A DNA stretch of 8,750 nt from a bacterium (lineage in GTDB: Bacteria > Patescibacteriota > Patescibacteriia > Patescibacteriales > JAGXOH01), in assembly GCA_021106995.1 (NCBI GenBank), contig JAIOTG010000061.1, positions 1 through 8,750 of the forward strand. Reading direction: 5' to 3'. Below, piece after piece: positions 1 to 5,807 of this stretch. Position numbers and translations under genes: made by a program. Each line of letters starts with the position of its first letter. Position 1 is the stretch's first letter. The notes under the pieces were generated by a model that saw nothing but the letters and a program-made list of their open reading frames with translations, searched no databases and was not told the origin of the DNA.

Positions 1-36
1 AACAAAAAATAATCCAAAATATTAGAGGGTTTATTT

Positions 37-216
37 TTATTCATTTACCATGATTGCCTCTACTGGGCATTGATCTGATGCTTTCATGGCGCAATTAAGA
101 TCATTTTTATTGATAACTTCTGATTTTCCTTCATTGCTTAATTTAAAAGTGTTAGGACAGATCTCGGTACAACGACCGCATCCAATACATTTATCCTTAT
201 TTATATTGATGCTCAT
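37..216 (-). CDS. Small single-cluster [4Fe-4S] ferredoxin, 59 aa
   Basis: Reading the minus strand from ATG at 216-214 to TAA at 39-37 gives 59 residues. This is a soluble cytoplasmic electron carrier. The N-terminal CIGCGRC motif supplies cluster cysteines 10, 13 and 16, and Cys50 in the C-terminal CPVEAI motif is the fourth ligand. Cys20 (in EICP) and Cys42 are spaced like the extra cysteine pair of Desulfovibrio gigas ferredoxin II, which forms a disulfide there; whether it does here is inference. The length fits single-cluster ferredoxins (about 55-65 aa). The gene faces away from rplJ and has its own candidate promoter. No SD is visible before the ATG, only an A-run. The electron partner cannot be told from this window. 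The family call is firm from the motif spacing. Confidence 0.93.
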   Translation of the reverse strand: MSININKDKCIGCGRCTEICPNTFKLSNEGKSEVINKNDLNCAMKASDQCPVEAIMVNE

Positions 217-242
217 TTTTTTTAATTATATTTATATTTTAT

Positions 243-271
243 ATAATAACATTTTTAACCTTTCTACACAA
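243..271 (-). promoter_or_regulatory. Candidate sigma-70-type promoter of the ferredoxin gene
   Basis: On the minus strand, TTGTGT (271-266) is followed after 17 nt by TATTAT (248-243), with TGT directly before it (251-249), an extended -10. The predicted start near 236 leaves a leader of about 20 nt. In DNA this AT-rich, -10-like hexamers are common, so the support is the combination of spacing and extended -10. Confidence 0.5.
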
Positions 272-286
272 TAAAAATTATATAAT

Positions 287-314
287 TTGACACATTTTGT
301 TAATGTGTTAATAT
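287..314 (+). promoter_or_regulatory. Promoter of the rplJ-rplL operon
   Basis: A perfect -35 TTGACA (287-292), a 16-nt spacer, and TAATAT (309-314) preceded by TG at 306-307 (extended -10). The predicted start near 321 places the whole L10-type leader in the transcript. The -35 lies 15 bp from the -35 of the divergent ferredoxin promoter. An imperfect inverted repeat (287-296 against 302-311, 9 of 10 pairs) covers the same DNA. Part of that symmetry follows from TTGACA facing TGTTAA. Confidence 0.7.
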
Positions 315-334
315 AAAAATTAAATAAATATCTT

Positions 335-422
335 ACCACAGATAGCAGGCGTTATAAGCCCTGTTTAGGTGAAAAAATAATAATAATGTTTTTTTATATC
401 TGTGGTCAAGCACAGATTTTTT
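335..422 (+). promoter_or_regulatory. Ribosomal protein L10 leader (autoregulatory attenuator)
   Basis: This stretch upstream of rplJ matches the L10-leader pattern: a GATAGCAGG core (341-349), a short hairpin pairing 346-349 with 360-363 (CAGG/CCTG), then AGGT (367-370). The 5' arm ACCACAGATA (335-344) is perfectly complementary to TATCTGTGGT (397-406). That 3' arm is also the left arm of the terminator at 398-422, so the two structures exclude each other. In known L10 leaders the L10/L12 complex binds the core, which mimics its 23S rRNA site, and represses the operon. Here L10 binding would take up the AGATA part of the 5' arm, break the long pairing and let the terminator form. The pairing is seen directly; the direction of control is inference. 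Confidence 0.85.
398..422 (+). terminator. Intrinsic terminator inside the rplJ leader
   Basis: ATCTGTG (398-404) pairs perfectly with CACAGAT (411-417) around a 6-nt loop, and the T-run extends to 422. It sits about 60 nt before the rplJ start, so it must be conditional for the operon to be expressed. It shares its left arm with the long leader pairing. Confidence 0.8.
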
Positions 423-444
423 GTTTAATAGATTAATTAAATAT

Positions 445-468
445 CGTATAGCGTTTTGGCGCTGTATG
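445..468 (+). promoter_or_regulatory. Hairpin immediately upstream of the rplJ start
   Basis: Positions 445-453 pair with 460-468 over 9 bp (two G-U wobbles) around the loop TTTTGG. The hairpin ends 4 nt before the first possible ATG (473) and 13 nt before the preferred one (482), where an SD would normally lie; none is present. It has no T-run, so it is not a terminator. It could affect ribosome access or be a processing site; this is inference. Confidence 0.5.
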
Positions 469-481
469 TTAAATGAAATAT

Positions 482-1009
482 ATGCCTAAAAGCAGAGAAC
501 AAAAAAAAGAAATTTTAAGGAATCTAGAGGAGAAGATTAAAAAATCTAAATCAATTGTTTTCACTTCCTTCGGTAATTTAAAGGTATCAGAAAGTGAAGA
601 TTTGAGAAAAAGATTAAAAAAAGAAGGGGGAGAGTGTTACATCCCTAAAAAAACTTTGTTACAAATCGCCCTATCTAATGTTGGTTTTGACATTAAGGCA
701 AGGGAATTTGAAGGTAGAGTAGCAATTATATTTGGATATAATGATCAAGTAGCACATGTTAAGGCGGTGGATGAATTTAGAAAAGAACAAGAAGATAAAA
801 TTGGTTTTATTGGGGGAATTTTAGATAATCAATTTATTTCAGCGGAAAAGGTTTCTGGTTTGGCTAAAATACCTAACAGACAAGAATTATACGCTAAATT
901 AGTTGGATCTTTAAATGCTCCAACTTTCGGATTTGTTAATGTTCTATCAGGTAATATTAGAAATTTAGTGTTTGTTTTAAAGGCAATAGAGGAAAATAAA
1001 GTAAAATAA
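482..1009 (+). CDS. rplJ: Large ribosomal subunit protein L10 (uL10)
   Basis: L10 anchors the ribosomal stalk: its N-terminal domain binds 23S rRNA with L11, and its C-terminal helix carries L7/L12 dimers. The N-terminal MPKSREQK segment, the FTSFGNLKVSE and IGFIGGILD stretches, the KIPNRQELYAKLVGSL region and the final helix ending NLVFVLKAIEENK are all in family order. At 175 aa the length is normal. An upstream in-frame ATG at 473 would add three residues (MKY); I prefer 482 because many L10 proteins begin MPKS or similar. No SD precedes either start. The gene is followed after 74 nt by rplL, the usual stalk operon, and preceded by an L10-type leader, so feedback control by L10/L12 is expected. 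Identification is secure; only the start codon is open. Confidence 0.97.
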   Translation: MPKSREQKKEILRNLEEKIKKSKSIVFTSFGNLKVSESEDLRKRLKKEGGECYIPKKTLLQIALSNVGFDIKAREFEGRVAIIFGYNDQVAHVKAVDEFRKEQEDKIGFIGGILDNQFISAEKVSGLAKIPNRQELYAKLVGSLNAPTFGFVNVLSGNIRNLVFVLKAIEENKVK

Positions 1010-1028
1010 TTAAAATAATTAAAATAAT
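1002..1028 (+). repeat. Three perfect tandem copies of a 9-bp unit spanning the rplJ stop
   Basis: TAAAATAAT occurs three times in a row (1002-1010, 1011-1019, 1020-1028). The rplJ stop TAA is inside the first copy. The 9-bp unit is a multiple of three, so copy-number change would not alter frame, and every copy carries a stop in the same frame. It looks like simple replication slippage in AT-rich DNA. Confidence 0.8.
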
Positions 1029-1033
1029 AATAA

Positions 1034-1074
1034 ATTTTTAAATTTTTTATAAAATAATATAATAATTTAAAAAT
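1034..1074 (+). repeat. All-A/T inverted repeat in the rplJ-rplL spacer
   Basis: ATTTTTAAATT (1034-1044) is perfectly complementary to AATTTAAAAAT (1064-1074), with a 19-nt loop. It ends 9 nt before the rplL ATG. There is no G-C pair, so stability is low. It could be an RNA cleavage or stalk-stoichiometry element, or chance in a spacer that is all A and T; I cannot separate these. Confidence 0.4.
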
Positions 1075-1083
1075 ATAAAATTT

Positions 1084-1584
1084 ATGTCAGAAGAAAAGAA
1101 AGCCTCTGAAGAAAAAAAAGAGGAGATAAAAAGTGAAATTCCTAAAGAAGAAGTTAAAGCTTCTGAGGAGATAAAAGAAGAAAAAGGTTCTACAGAAGTT
1201 GAAGTTCCAGAAAAGTTTAAAACTTTAGTAGAGCAAATTGAACAAATGAGCATTTTGGATTTATCAGAATTGGTAAAAATCTTGGAAGAAAAATTTGGCG
1301 TTTCTGCTTCTGCCCCTATGATGGCTGTAGCAGGTGGTGTTGCTGCTGAAGGTGGAGAAGCCGCAGAGGAAAAGACCGAGTTTGATGTTGAGCTCACTGA
1401 AACCGGTGATAATAAAATCGGCGTTATTAAAGCAGTAAGAAGTTTAACTGAAATGGGCTTAAAGGATGCTAAAGACTTAGTAGAGGCAGCTCCAAAAGTT
1501 GTAAAAGAAGGAGTTAAGAAAGAAGAAGCTGAGGAAATGAAAGCTAAATTAGAAGAGGCTGGAGCAAAAGTAACATTAAAATAA
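1084..1584 (+). CDS. rplL: Large ribosomal subunit protein L7/L12 (bL12) with N-terminal extension
   Basis: L7/L12 forms the mobile ribosomal stalk that recruits translation GTPases. The dimerisation/L10-binding domain is at about residues 41-74 ([20 protein letters not shown] then EEKFGVSA). An Ala/Gly-rich hinge covers about 75-96. The globular C-terminal domain covers 97-166, with the conserved [23 protein letters not shown] and [18 protein letters not shown] segments. The usual length is about 120-130 aa; this one has 166 because of a Glu/Lys/Ser-rich extension of about 40 residues containing KASEE twice (6-10 and 25-29). No ATG lies between residue 1 and the helix at residue 55, and starting there would destroy the dimerisation domain, so the extension is probably real unless a non-ATG start is used. 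No SD is visible. Expression follows from the rplJ promoter, as no promoter or terminator was seen in the spacer. Confidence 0.97.
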   Translation: MSEEKKASEEKKEEIKSEIPKEEVKASEEIKEEKGSTEVEVPEKFKTLVEQIEQMSILDLSELVKILEEKFGVSASAPMMAVAGGVAAEGGEAAEEKTEFDVELTETGDNKIGVIKAVRSLTEMGLKDAKDLVEAAPKVVKEGVKKEEAEEMKAKLEEAGAKVTLK

Positions 1585-1595
1585 GACTTTATAAT

Positions 1596-1631
1596 AAAAA
1601 AATCCCTTAGAGAAATTTAAGGGATTTTTTT
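1596..1631. terminator. Bidirectional intrinsic terminator between convergent genes
   Basis: TCCCTTA (1603-1609) pairs with TAAGGGA (1618-1624) around an 8-nt loop, flanked by seven As (1596-1602) and seven Ts (1625-1631). The symmetry gives a U-run on both strands. It lies 11 nt after the rplL stop and 20 nt beyond the stop of the convergent minus-strand gene, so it can end both transcripts. Confidence 0.92.
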
Positions 1632-1651
1632 ATTTGCCAAATTAAAAGATT

Positions 1652-3967
1652 TTAAATGGGGTATTCGTAAATTAAATTATCGTCCAGGAAATAAATAATG
1701 TTTTTATCTTCATCAACAAAGAAATTTTTTAAATTTTTAAATTCAGTATATTGATATTGTTCTAAAAAGGATCCGGTTTTATCAAATTTTAAAAGTCTTT
1801 TTTGATCAGGTTCAAGAATATATATAAAGCCTTTGTCCATTTCTGGGGAAATCTGAATCTTTTTTGCTTTGATTATTTCTGGGAAAGGAGAACTTAATTC
1901 AAAGTCTTCTTTTGCCCCTTTTAAATATTTTTCTACTACTCCACTTTGTTTTAAAACATATATATGGCCATCAATAGCAATGTCAACGGAATTTTGTAAA
2001 TCTACCTCTTCATTAAGCCAGGTTTGTTTGTTTTGCATATTGGCAGGATTGTCATAGCGGTATATTTGATCGCTCTCATTATCAAGCATGTAAATTCTTC
2101 CTGCAAAGCCGGCCATATTTCCTATGTTTAGATTTTCTGGAACGTCTATCTTTATATTGTTAAATTCTTCTGTTTCTAAATTTAATATAGTAGCCTCAGG
2201 GTAGTCAAAATAGTTTATTTGACTCTTATTTAACGCTGGCAGGCTTAAACTTTTTAAGTTTTCTCCACCTAAACTAACAATAGTATTTTCTTCTAGATTC
2301 TTTTTATAGACGTTGGAATTTTTATTATCTCCAATAAATAAAGAGTTTTCATAAAAAACCATATTCAAGGCTTCGACCTGACTGTTTACTTGGCTCAAAT
2401 CTTCTATTTTTACTATCTTGTCTCCAAGTGGAACGATGTGCATTATTTCTCGGCTTTGTTTTTCTTGCTTTTCTAGTAATTCTTGATATTTTTCAGCTTG
2501 GTTTATTTCGGACTCTTCTAGCTGTGTTGATAGATTGTTTATTAGAAGCTTGTTTTGTTTAACTAAATCCTGAGCATCTTTTTCGTTGTTATACAGGAGG
2601 CTTGCCTCTATCTTGTTTTGATTTCTTTCAATATCTTGAATTATATTATCTATTTGCGCTATTTTTTCTTCATTTTTGTTATTATTAATATAAAAAGAGG
2701 TGCTTATTATAAAAGCTAGTACAAATCCAATTCCAATCAATAAGGTTATTTTATTTTTTATGTTTAATTCCCAGATATTATTAATAATTTTAAAGAAATA
2801 AATTTTTATATATCTCGGTATCAGTTTTACTTTTAAAAATAAATTTTTAATATTGTTTGGTTTGGAAAAGAAAATGAAAATTAGGGCGACAAGATGTACT
2901 ATTCCTAAAAATAAATTTTTAGTAAAGTTTATTATTTTTTTAAAGGATAATAAAGGTGATTTTTTTTCGAAGAATAATTTTTCTTTTAATTGTAATTGAC
3001 CCCCGACAGGAGGCTTTATTGAGGACATTAATTTTGATTCTTGATTTTGGGTATAGTTTGAGTAGGGGATTGGTTTTGACTCCTTTTTTTTAAATATTTT
3101 TTCAAGTATATTTTTGCCTGCATCTTTAGCTTTGCGCAAGTTTATAATCCCAGCAGGGCGCATTATATCGTCGGTCCTTCTTCTAGTTTGATTTAAGTCA
3201 ATCATTTCTTCTCTTGGTTTAAGTTCTTCTGATTCGGCTGTGACTTCAACTCCAGAGGTGTTTTTTATTATTAGTCCTAGAAAAAGAGCATTAACATTTA
3301 TCTGGTTTATAATATTTTCTATTTGAGTAGCGGCGCTGGCAGGTGGAAGTTTTGTTATAATATTGTTTATTTGTTTTTCTGATAAATATTCATCTAAGGT
3401 TTCGTTAAGAAGAAAATAATAACCATCACTTGGAATTGGCCCACTCATTACATCTGAAAAAAGCTTAAATAAACTAGTAGTCTGAACTCTTTTCTTCTTA
3501 CTTTCTCCTATGTCATTTATAGCATATCCTTGGTTAGTTTTTTGTGGATAAATTAATAGGTTTTTATTTTTTCCTATGCTTGAAAAATAAAGATGTTCTT
3601 CGTGAATTACTCCAACGGTTGCGTTTATAGAGTAGGGGCTTATTTTTATTTTTTCTTGGTTTAGAAAATTTATTAAATCTTTATTGACACTGCTAAGGGT
3701 TGTTTCAAAAATGTGTTCAATGGTTATAGATTTAATTTTTTCTCTTAGAAGTATTTTTTCATTTTGGTAATAATTGTAATTTATGTTATTTACTAAAAAA
3801 TTAACAATTTTTAATGTTTTGCCCTTTAAGGAATCCACTTCTATTAATATGAATAATCTTCCAGCCAAGGATTCTTTATGTTCATCTACTTGTGAAATAA
3901 AAACTTCCCCAGCATTACTTACCTTTTGTCCTTTGTTAATAAAAATTGAGGAGATTTTATATCCCAT
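1652..3967 (-). CDS. Membrane protein: degenerate PP2C-like domain, coiled coil, beta-propeller-like region
   Basis: 771 residues. Residues 1-235 resemble a PP2C-type phosphatase fold: INATVGVIHEEHLYFSSIGKNKNLLIY (116-140) has the family's strand pattern ending near the Gly-Asp-Ser site, and SDGYYFLLNETLDEYLSEKQI (180-200) matches the 'SDG-LLLTDGL-ls-eeI' region. The metal-binding Asp-Gly motif is absent (IEVDSLKG at 42-49) and GDSR is replaced by GKNK, so catalysis is doubtful. A disordered linker (about 240-330) leads to hydrophobic segments at about 351-367 and 405-426, a Glu/Lys/Gln-rich coiled coil (about 432-507), and short beta-strand repeats at 515-771 such as GHIYVLKQSGVVEKYL and GFIYILEPDQKRLLKFD, suggesting a propeller. 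No SD is seen. The gene stands alone, convergent with rplL and divergent from the winged-helix gene. Role unknown; a transmembrane sensor or scaffold is plausible. The domain assignment is by eye. Confidence 0.8.
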   Translation of the reverse strand: MGYKISSIFINKGQKVSNAGEVFISQVDEHKESLAGRLFILIEVDSLKGKTLKIVNFLVNNINYNYYQNEKILLREKIKSITIEHIFETTLSSVNKDLINFLNQEKIKISPYSINATVGVIHEEHLYFSSIGKNKNLLIYPQKTNQGYAINDIGESKKKRVQTTSLFKLFSDVMSGPIPSDGYYFLLNETLDEYLSEKQINNIITKLPPASAATQIENIINQINVNALFLGLIIKNTSGVEVTAESEELKPREEMIDLNQTRRRTDDIMRPAGIINLRKAKDAGKNILEKIFKKKESKPIPYSNYTQNQESKLMSSIKPPVGGQLQLKEKLFFEKKSPLLSFKKIINFTKNLFLGIVHLVALIFIFFSKPNNIKNLFLKVKLIPRYIKIYFFKIINNIWELNIKNKITLLIGIGFVLAFIISTSFYINNNKNEEKIAQIDNIIQDIERNQNKIEASLLYNNEKDAQDLVKQNKLLINNLSTQLEESEINQAEKYQELLEKQEKQSREIMHIVPLGDKIVKIEDLSQVNSQVEALNMVFYENSLFIGDNKNSNVYKKNLEENTIVSLGGENLKSLSLPALNKSQINYFDYPEATILNLETEEFNNIKIDVPENLNIGNMAGFAGRIYMLDNESDQIYRYDNPANMQNKQTWLNEEVDLQNSVDIAIDGHIYVLKQSGVVEKYLKGAKEDFELSSPFPEIIKAKKIQISPEMDKGFIYILEPDQKRLLKFDKTGSFLEQYQYTEFKNLKNFFVDEDKNIIYFLDDNLIYEYPI

Positions 3968-3975
3968 ACAAATAT

Positions 3976-4002
3976 TTGACTATTATTTTTTATTATTATA
4001 CT
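3976..4002 (+). promoter_or_regulatory. Candidate promoter of the winged-helix gene
   Basis: TTGACT (3976-3981) is followed by TATACT (3997-4002, spacer 15) or TACTAT (3999-4004, spacer 17). The predicted start lies about 25 nt before the ATG at 4037. The -10 overlaps the -10 of the divergent promoter, and the -35 lies within the predicted start of the opposite transcript. Confidence 0.5.
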
Positions 4003-4023
4003 ATAAATATACTTATAAAGCAA
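3995..4023 (-). promoter_or_regulatory. Promoter of the PP2C-like/propeller gene
   Basis: On the minus strand, TTGCTT (4023-4018), a 17-nt spacer, and a perfect -10 TATAAT (4000-3995). The predicted start near 3988 leaves a leader of about 20 nt before the ATG at 3967. It overlaps the plus-strand promoter, so the two probably compete for polymerase. Confidence 0.6.
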
Positions 4024-4036
4024 ACTTTTATTTTAT

Positions 4037-4627
4037 ATGCTAGAGAAAATTTTTGGATCAAAAGCCAGGGTTAAAATATTGAAATTCTTTTTGTTTAATG
4101 CCGAAAAAAGGTCTTATATTAGAGAAATAGCAAGGAATTTGGACTTGCAAGTTAATTCAGCTCGAAGAGAATTGAAAAATTTAGAAGATTTAGGCTTGCT
4201 TATTACGAGCAGTGAAATTGATAAAGAGGGTAAAAAGGTTAAAAAACAGGAAAAGTATTATGTTGTTAATAAAAAATTTGTTTTGTTTGAAGAATTAAGA
4301 TCATTAATTATAAAAGCACAGGTATTACATCAAAAGGAATTCGAGGAAGATTTAAAAAATTCAGGCAATCTTAAATTGGTCGTTTTGACAGGAATGTTTG
4401 TAGAAAGTCCTCAATCCAAAATTGATCTTTTGGTTGTAGGTCAAATTAATCGAAAAAAACTAAAGGAAACAATTTCTTCTCTTGAAAAAAATTTGGGTAG
4501 AGAAATAAATTATACTTTTATGAGTGTTAGAGAGTTTAAGTATAGACGTGAAATTACCGATGTTTTCTTATATGATATTTTAGAGAACAAAAAGATTATA
4601 GTTGTGAATGAACTTGATGTTACTTAG
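4037..4627 (+). CDS. Winged-helix DNA-binding protein with nucleotidyltransferase-like C-terminal domain
   Basis: 196 residues. About 1-80 form an ArsR/MarR-like winged helix: SKARVKILKFFLFN, then the helix-turn-helix SYIREIARNLDLQVNSARREL (26-46), LKNLEDLGLL and a Lys-rich wing. About 108-194 resemble the minimal nucleotidyltransferase fold: LKLVVLTGMFVESPQSKIDLLVVG (112-135). The catalytic Gly-Ser is Gly-Met (119-120) and only one acidic residue of the usual pair is visible (Asp130), so enzyme activity is unlikely. It is probably a transcription regulator whose C-terminal fold binds a ligand or partner, or serves for dimerisation. It diverges from the PP2C-like/propeller gene, 69 bp away, making that gene or itself a likely target; this is inference. 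No SD is seen. The gene ends with TAG and has its own terminator. Confidence 0.88.
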   Translation: MLEKIFGSKARVKILKFFLFNAEKRSYIREIARNLDLQVNSARRELKNLEDLGLLITSSEIDKEGKKVKKQEKYYVVNKKFVLFEELRSLIIKAQVLHQKEFEEDLKNSGNLKLVVLTGMFVESPQSKIDLLVVGQINRKKLKETISSLEKNLGREINYTFMSVREFKYRREITDVFLYDILENKKIIVVNELDVT

Positions 4628-4656
4628 ATTGTGGGTATTAAAGCTAAAAACGATGT

Positions 4657-4685
4657 AAAAAAGTCAAAGGCTATTGACTTTTTTT
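4657..4685 (+). terminator. Intrinsic terminator after the winged-helix gene
   Basis: AAAAAAGTCAA (4657-4667) pairs perfectly with TTGACTTTTTT (4674-4684) around the loop AGGCTA, with T-run 4679-4685. It isolates the winged-helix gene from the envelope operon downstream. It also overlaps a possible upstream in-frame start (4674) of the next gene, arguing against that start. Confidence 0.88.
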
Positions 4686-4734
4686 CTTTTTTATGTTAAC
4701 GTAGTCAGTTATTTATTTTTAATAAAAAATTACT

Positions 4735-4740
4735 TAATAT
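4735..4740 (+). promoter_or_regulatory. Possible -10 element of the envelope operon
   Basis: TAATAT at 4735-4740 is the best -10-like hexamer between the terminator at 4657-4685 and the ATG at 4749. Only a weak -35 (TTTATT, 4712-4717, spacer 17) precedes it. If real, transcription would start within a few bases of the ATG and the mRNA would be nearly leaderless. Support is weak because the region is almost all A and T. Confidence 0.25.
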
Positions 4741-4748
4741 TTTTTTCT

Positions 4749-5789
4749 ATGGATTTAAAAAATTATCTAAATTTATTGTGGAACAGAAAGCAAACTATCT
4801 TATCCGTGGTTATAATATGTTTAGCTGTTTCAGTTGTGCTGATCGTAGTCCAGACTTTTAAATATGGTTCTGTGTCCAGAGTTCTCATAAGTCAGAGCTT
4901 TTCGCCAAGCACGGAGGCTTACAACATTTCTCAGACTAATGATTATTTGGGAAACCTTTTTGCTCAAGTAGTAAATTCTAACTCTTTTTATGAGGATGTA
5001 TTAGAGGCTGGTTTTAATGTTGATGAAAATTATTTTAATAAAGAGAAAAATTACGCCCGTTTAATGAATAAATGGAGCGAGACAGTTAAGGTTGCTCCCC
5101 TAAGAGATGGTAGTGGAATCGTTGAAGTTAACGTTTTTCATCCTGATAAAAATCAGGTTAATCAAATTGCAGAAGCAGTCAACTATGTCCTAAAAATGAA
5201 AAACAATGATTATCATGGTCTAGGTGATAAGGTTTTTGTTCGTATTATTGATAGACCTATAATTTCTACCTATCCTGTTAGGCCTAATATTTTTTTGATT
5301 TTTCCTGTTAGTTTAATTTTAGGATTTGCTATATCTTTTCTTTATATTTATCTATTGCCTGAGGAGAAATATACTCTTAGGATTATTCCAAGAAGAAATG
5401 GAAAGAAAAAAAATAAGAAAAAAGACGAGGCAGTTATGGAGGAAGATTTAGTTAATGATAATTGGCAAGATATAAAAAGCGTTCTTAAAAAAAGAGCCTA
5501 TGATTTTAAAAGAGAAGGAGAGAAAAAAGAGGATGTTAGAGATAATACTGAATTAATGGCTGAGCTTTTTAAAAAAGAAAATGATTCAAATAAAGAAGAA
5601 AAACCTTCAGAGAAAGTAGAGGATTTATGGGAGACTAAAAATGAAAAAAAACAAGAAAAGAAAAGCTTTGACGAGATGACTGATTATGAAAAGTTGATTT
5701 CTCCAGATAAAGAGGTTCAGAGTGAAGTAGAAAAAATTCTTGACTCAGATGAGATAGAAAAAAATGGGGACATGAAAAATATTTTTTAA
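4749..5789 (+). CDS. Wzz/chain-length-determinant-like membrane protein with long charged cytoplasmic tail
   Basis: 346 residues from ATG 4749. MDLKNYLNLLWNRK precedes TM1 (about 16-35), a layout typical of Wzz/YveK-type polysaccharide co-polymerases. An extracytoplasmic domain (36-179) ends with the family's Pro-rich approach to TM2 (RPIISTYPVRPNIFLIFP, 169-186), and TM2 covers about 180-203. Such proteins set chain length or assist export of surface polysaccharide. The remaining 143 residues (204-346) are a hydrophilic Lys/Glu tail beginning with a basic patch (RRNGKKKNKKK); no Walker A or tyrosine-kinase domain is present in it or beside it. An ATG at 4674 would add 25 residues but lies in the preceding terminator, so I reject it. 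No SD. The gene is followed after 18 nt by the propeller-like gene, probably in one operon. No glycosyltransferase or flippase lies in the window, so the polysaccharide link is inferred. Confidence 0.85.
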   Translation: MDLKNYLNLLWNRKQTILSVVIICLAVSVVLIVVQTFKYGSVSRVLISQSFSPSTEAYNISQTNDYLGNLFAQVVNSNSFYEDVLEAGFNVDENYFNKEKNYARLMNKWSETVKVAPLRDGSGIVEVNVFHPDKNQVNQIAEAVNYVLKMKNNDYHGLGDKVFVRIIDRPIISTYPVRPNIFLIFPVSLILGFAISFLYIYLLPEEKYTLRIIPRRNGKKKNKKKDEAVMEEDLVNDNWQDIKSVLKKRAYDFKREGEKKEDVRDNTELMAELFKKENDSNKEEKPSEKVEDLWETKNEKKQEKKSFDEMTDYEKLISPDKEVQSEVEKILDSDEIEKNGDMKNIF

Positions 5790-5807
5790 TTTAATATATT
5801 TATTATT

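Noticed and set aside
86..274. Plus-strand open frame of 62 codons opposite the ferredoxin
   Set aside because: It is antisense to a clear ferredoxin with intact cluster motifs and runs into A/T-only intergenic DNA.
1047..1397. Minus-strand open frame opposite rplL
   Set aside because: Ser/Phe-rich shadow of the Glu/Lys/Ala-rich L7/L12 coding sequence.
1869..2057. Short plus-strand open frame inside the PP2C-like/propeller gene
   Set aside because: Antisense shadow without start signal or recognisable domain.
3783..4043. Plus-strand open frame across the start of the PP2C-like gene
   Set aside because: It runs over the divergent promoters and into the winged-helix start; no domain is visible.
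4674..4748. Upstream ATG extending the Wzz-like protein by 25 residues
   Set aside because: The added codons come from the right arm and T-run of the preceding terminator, and the canonical N-terminus begins at 4749.
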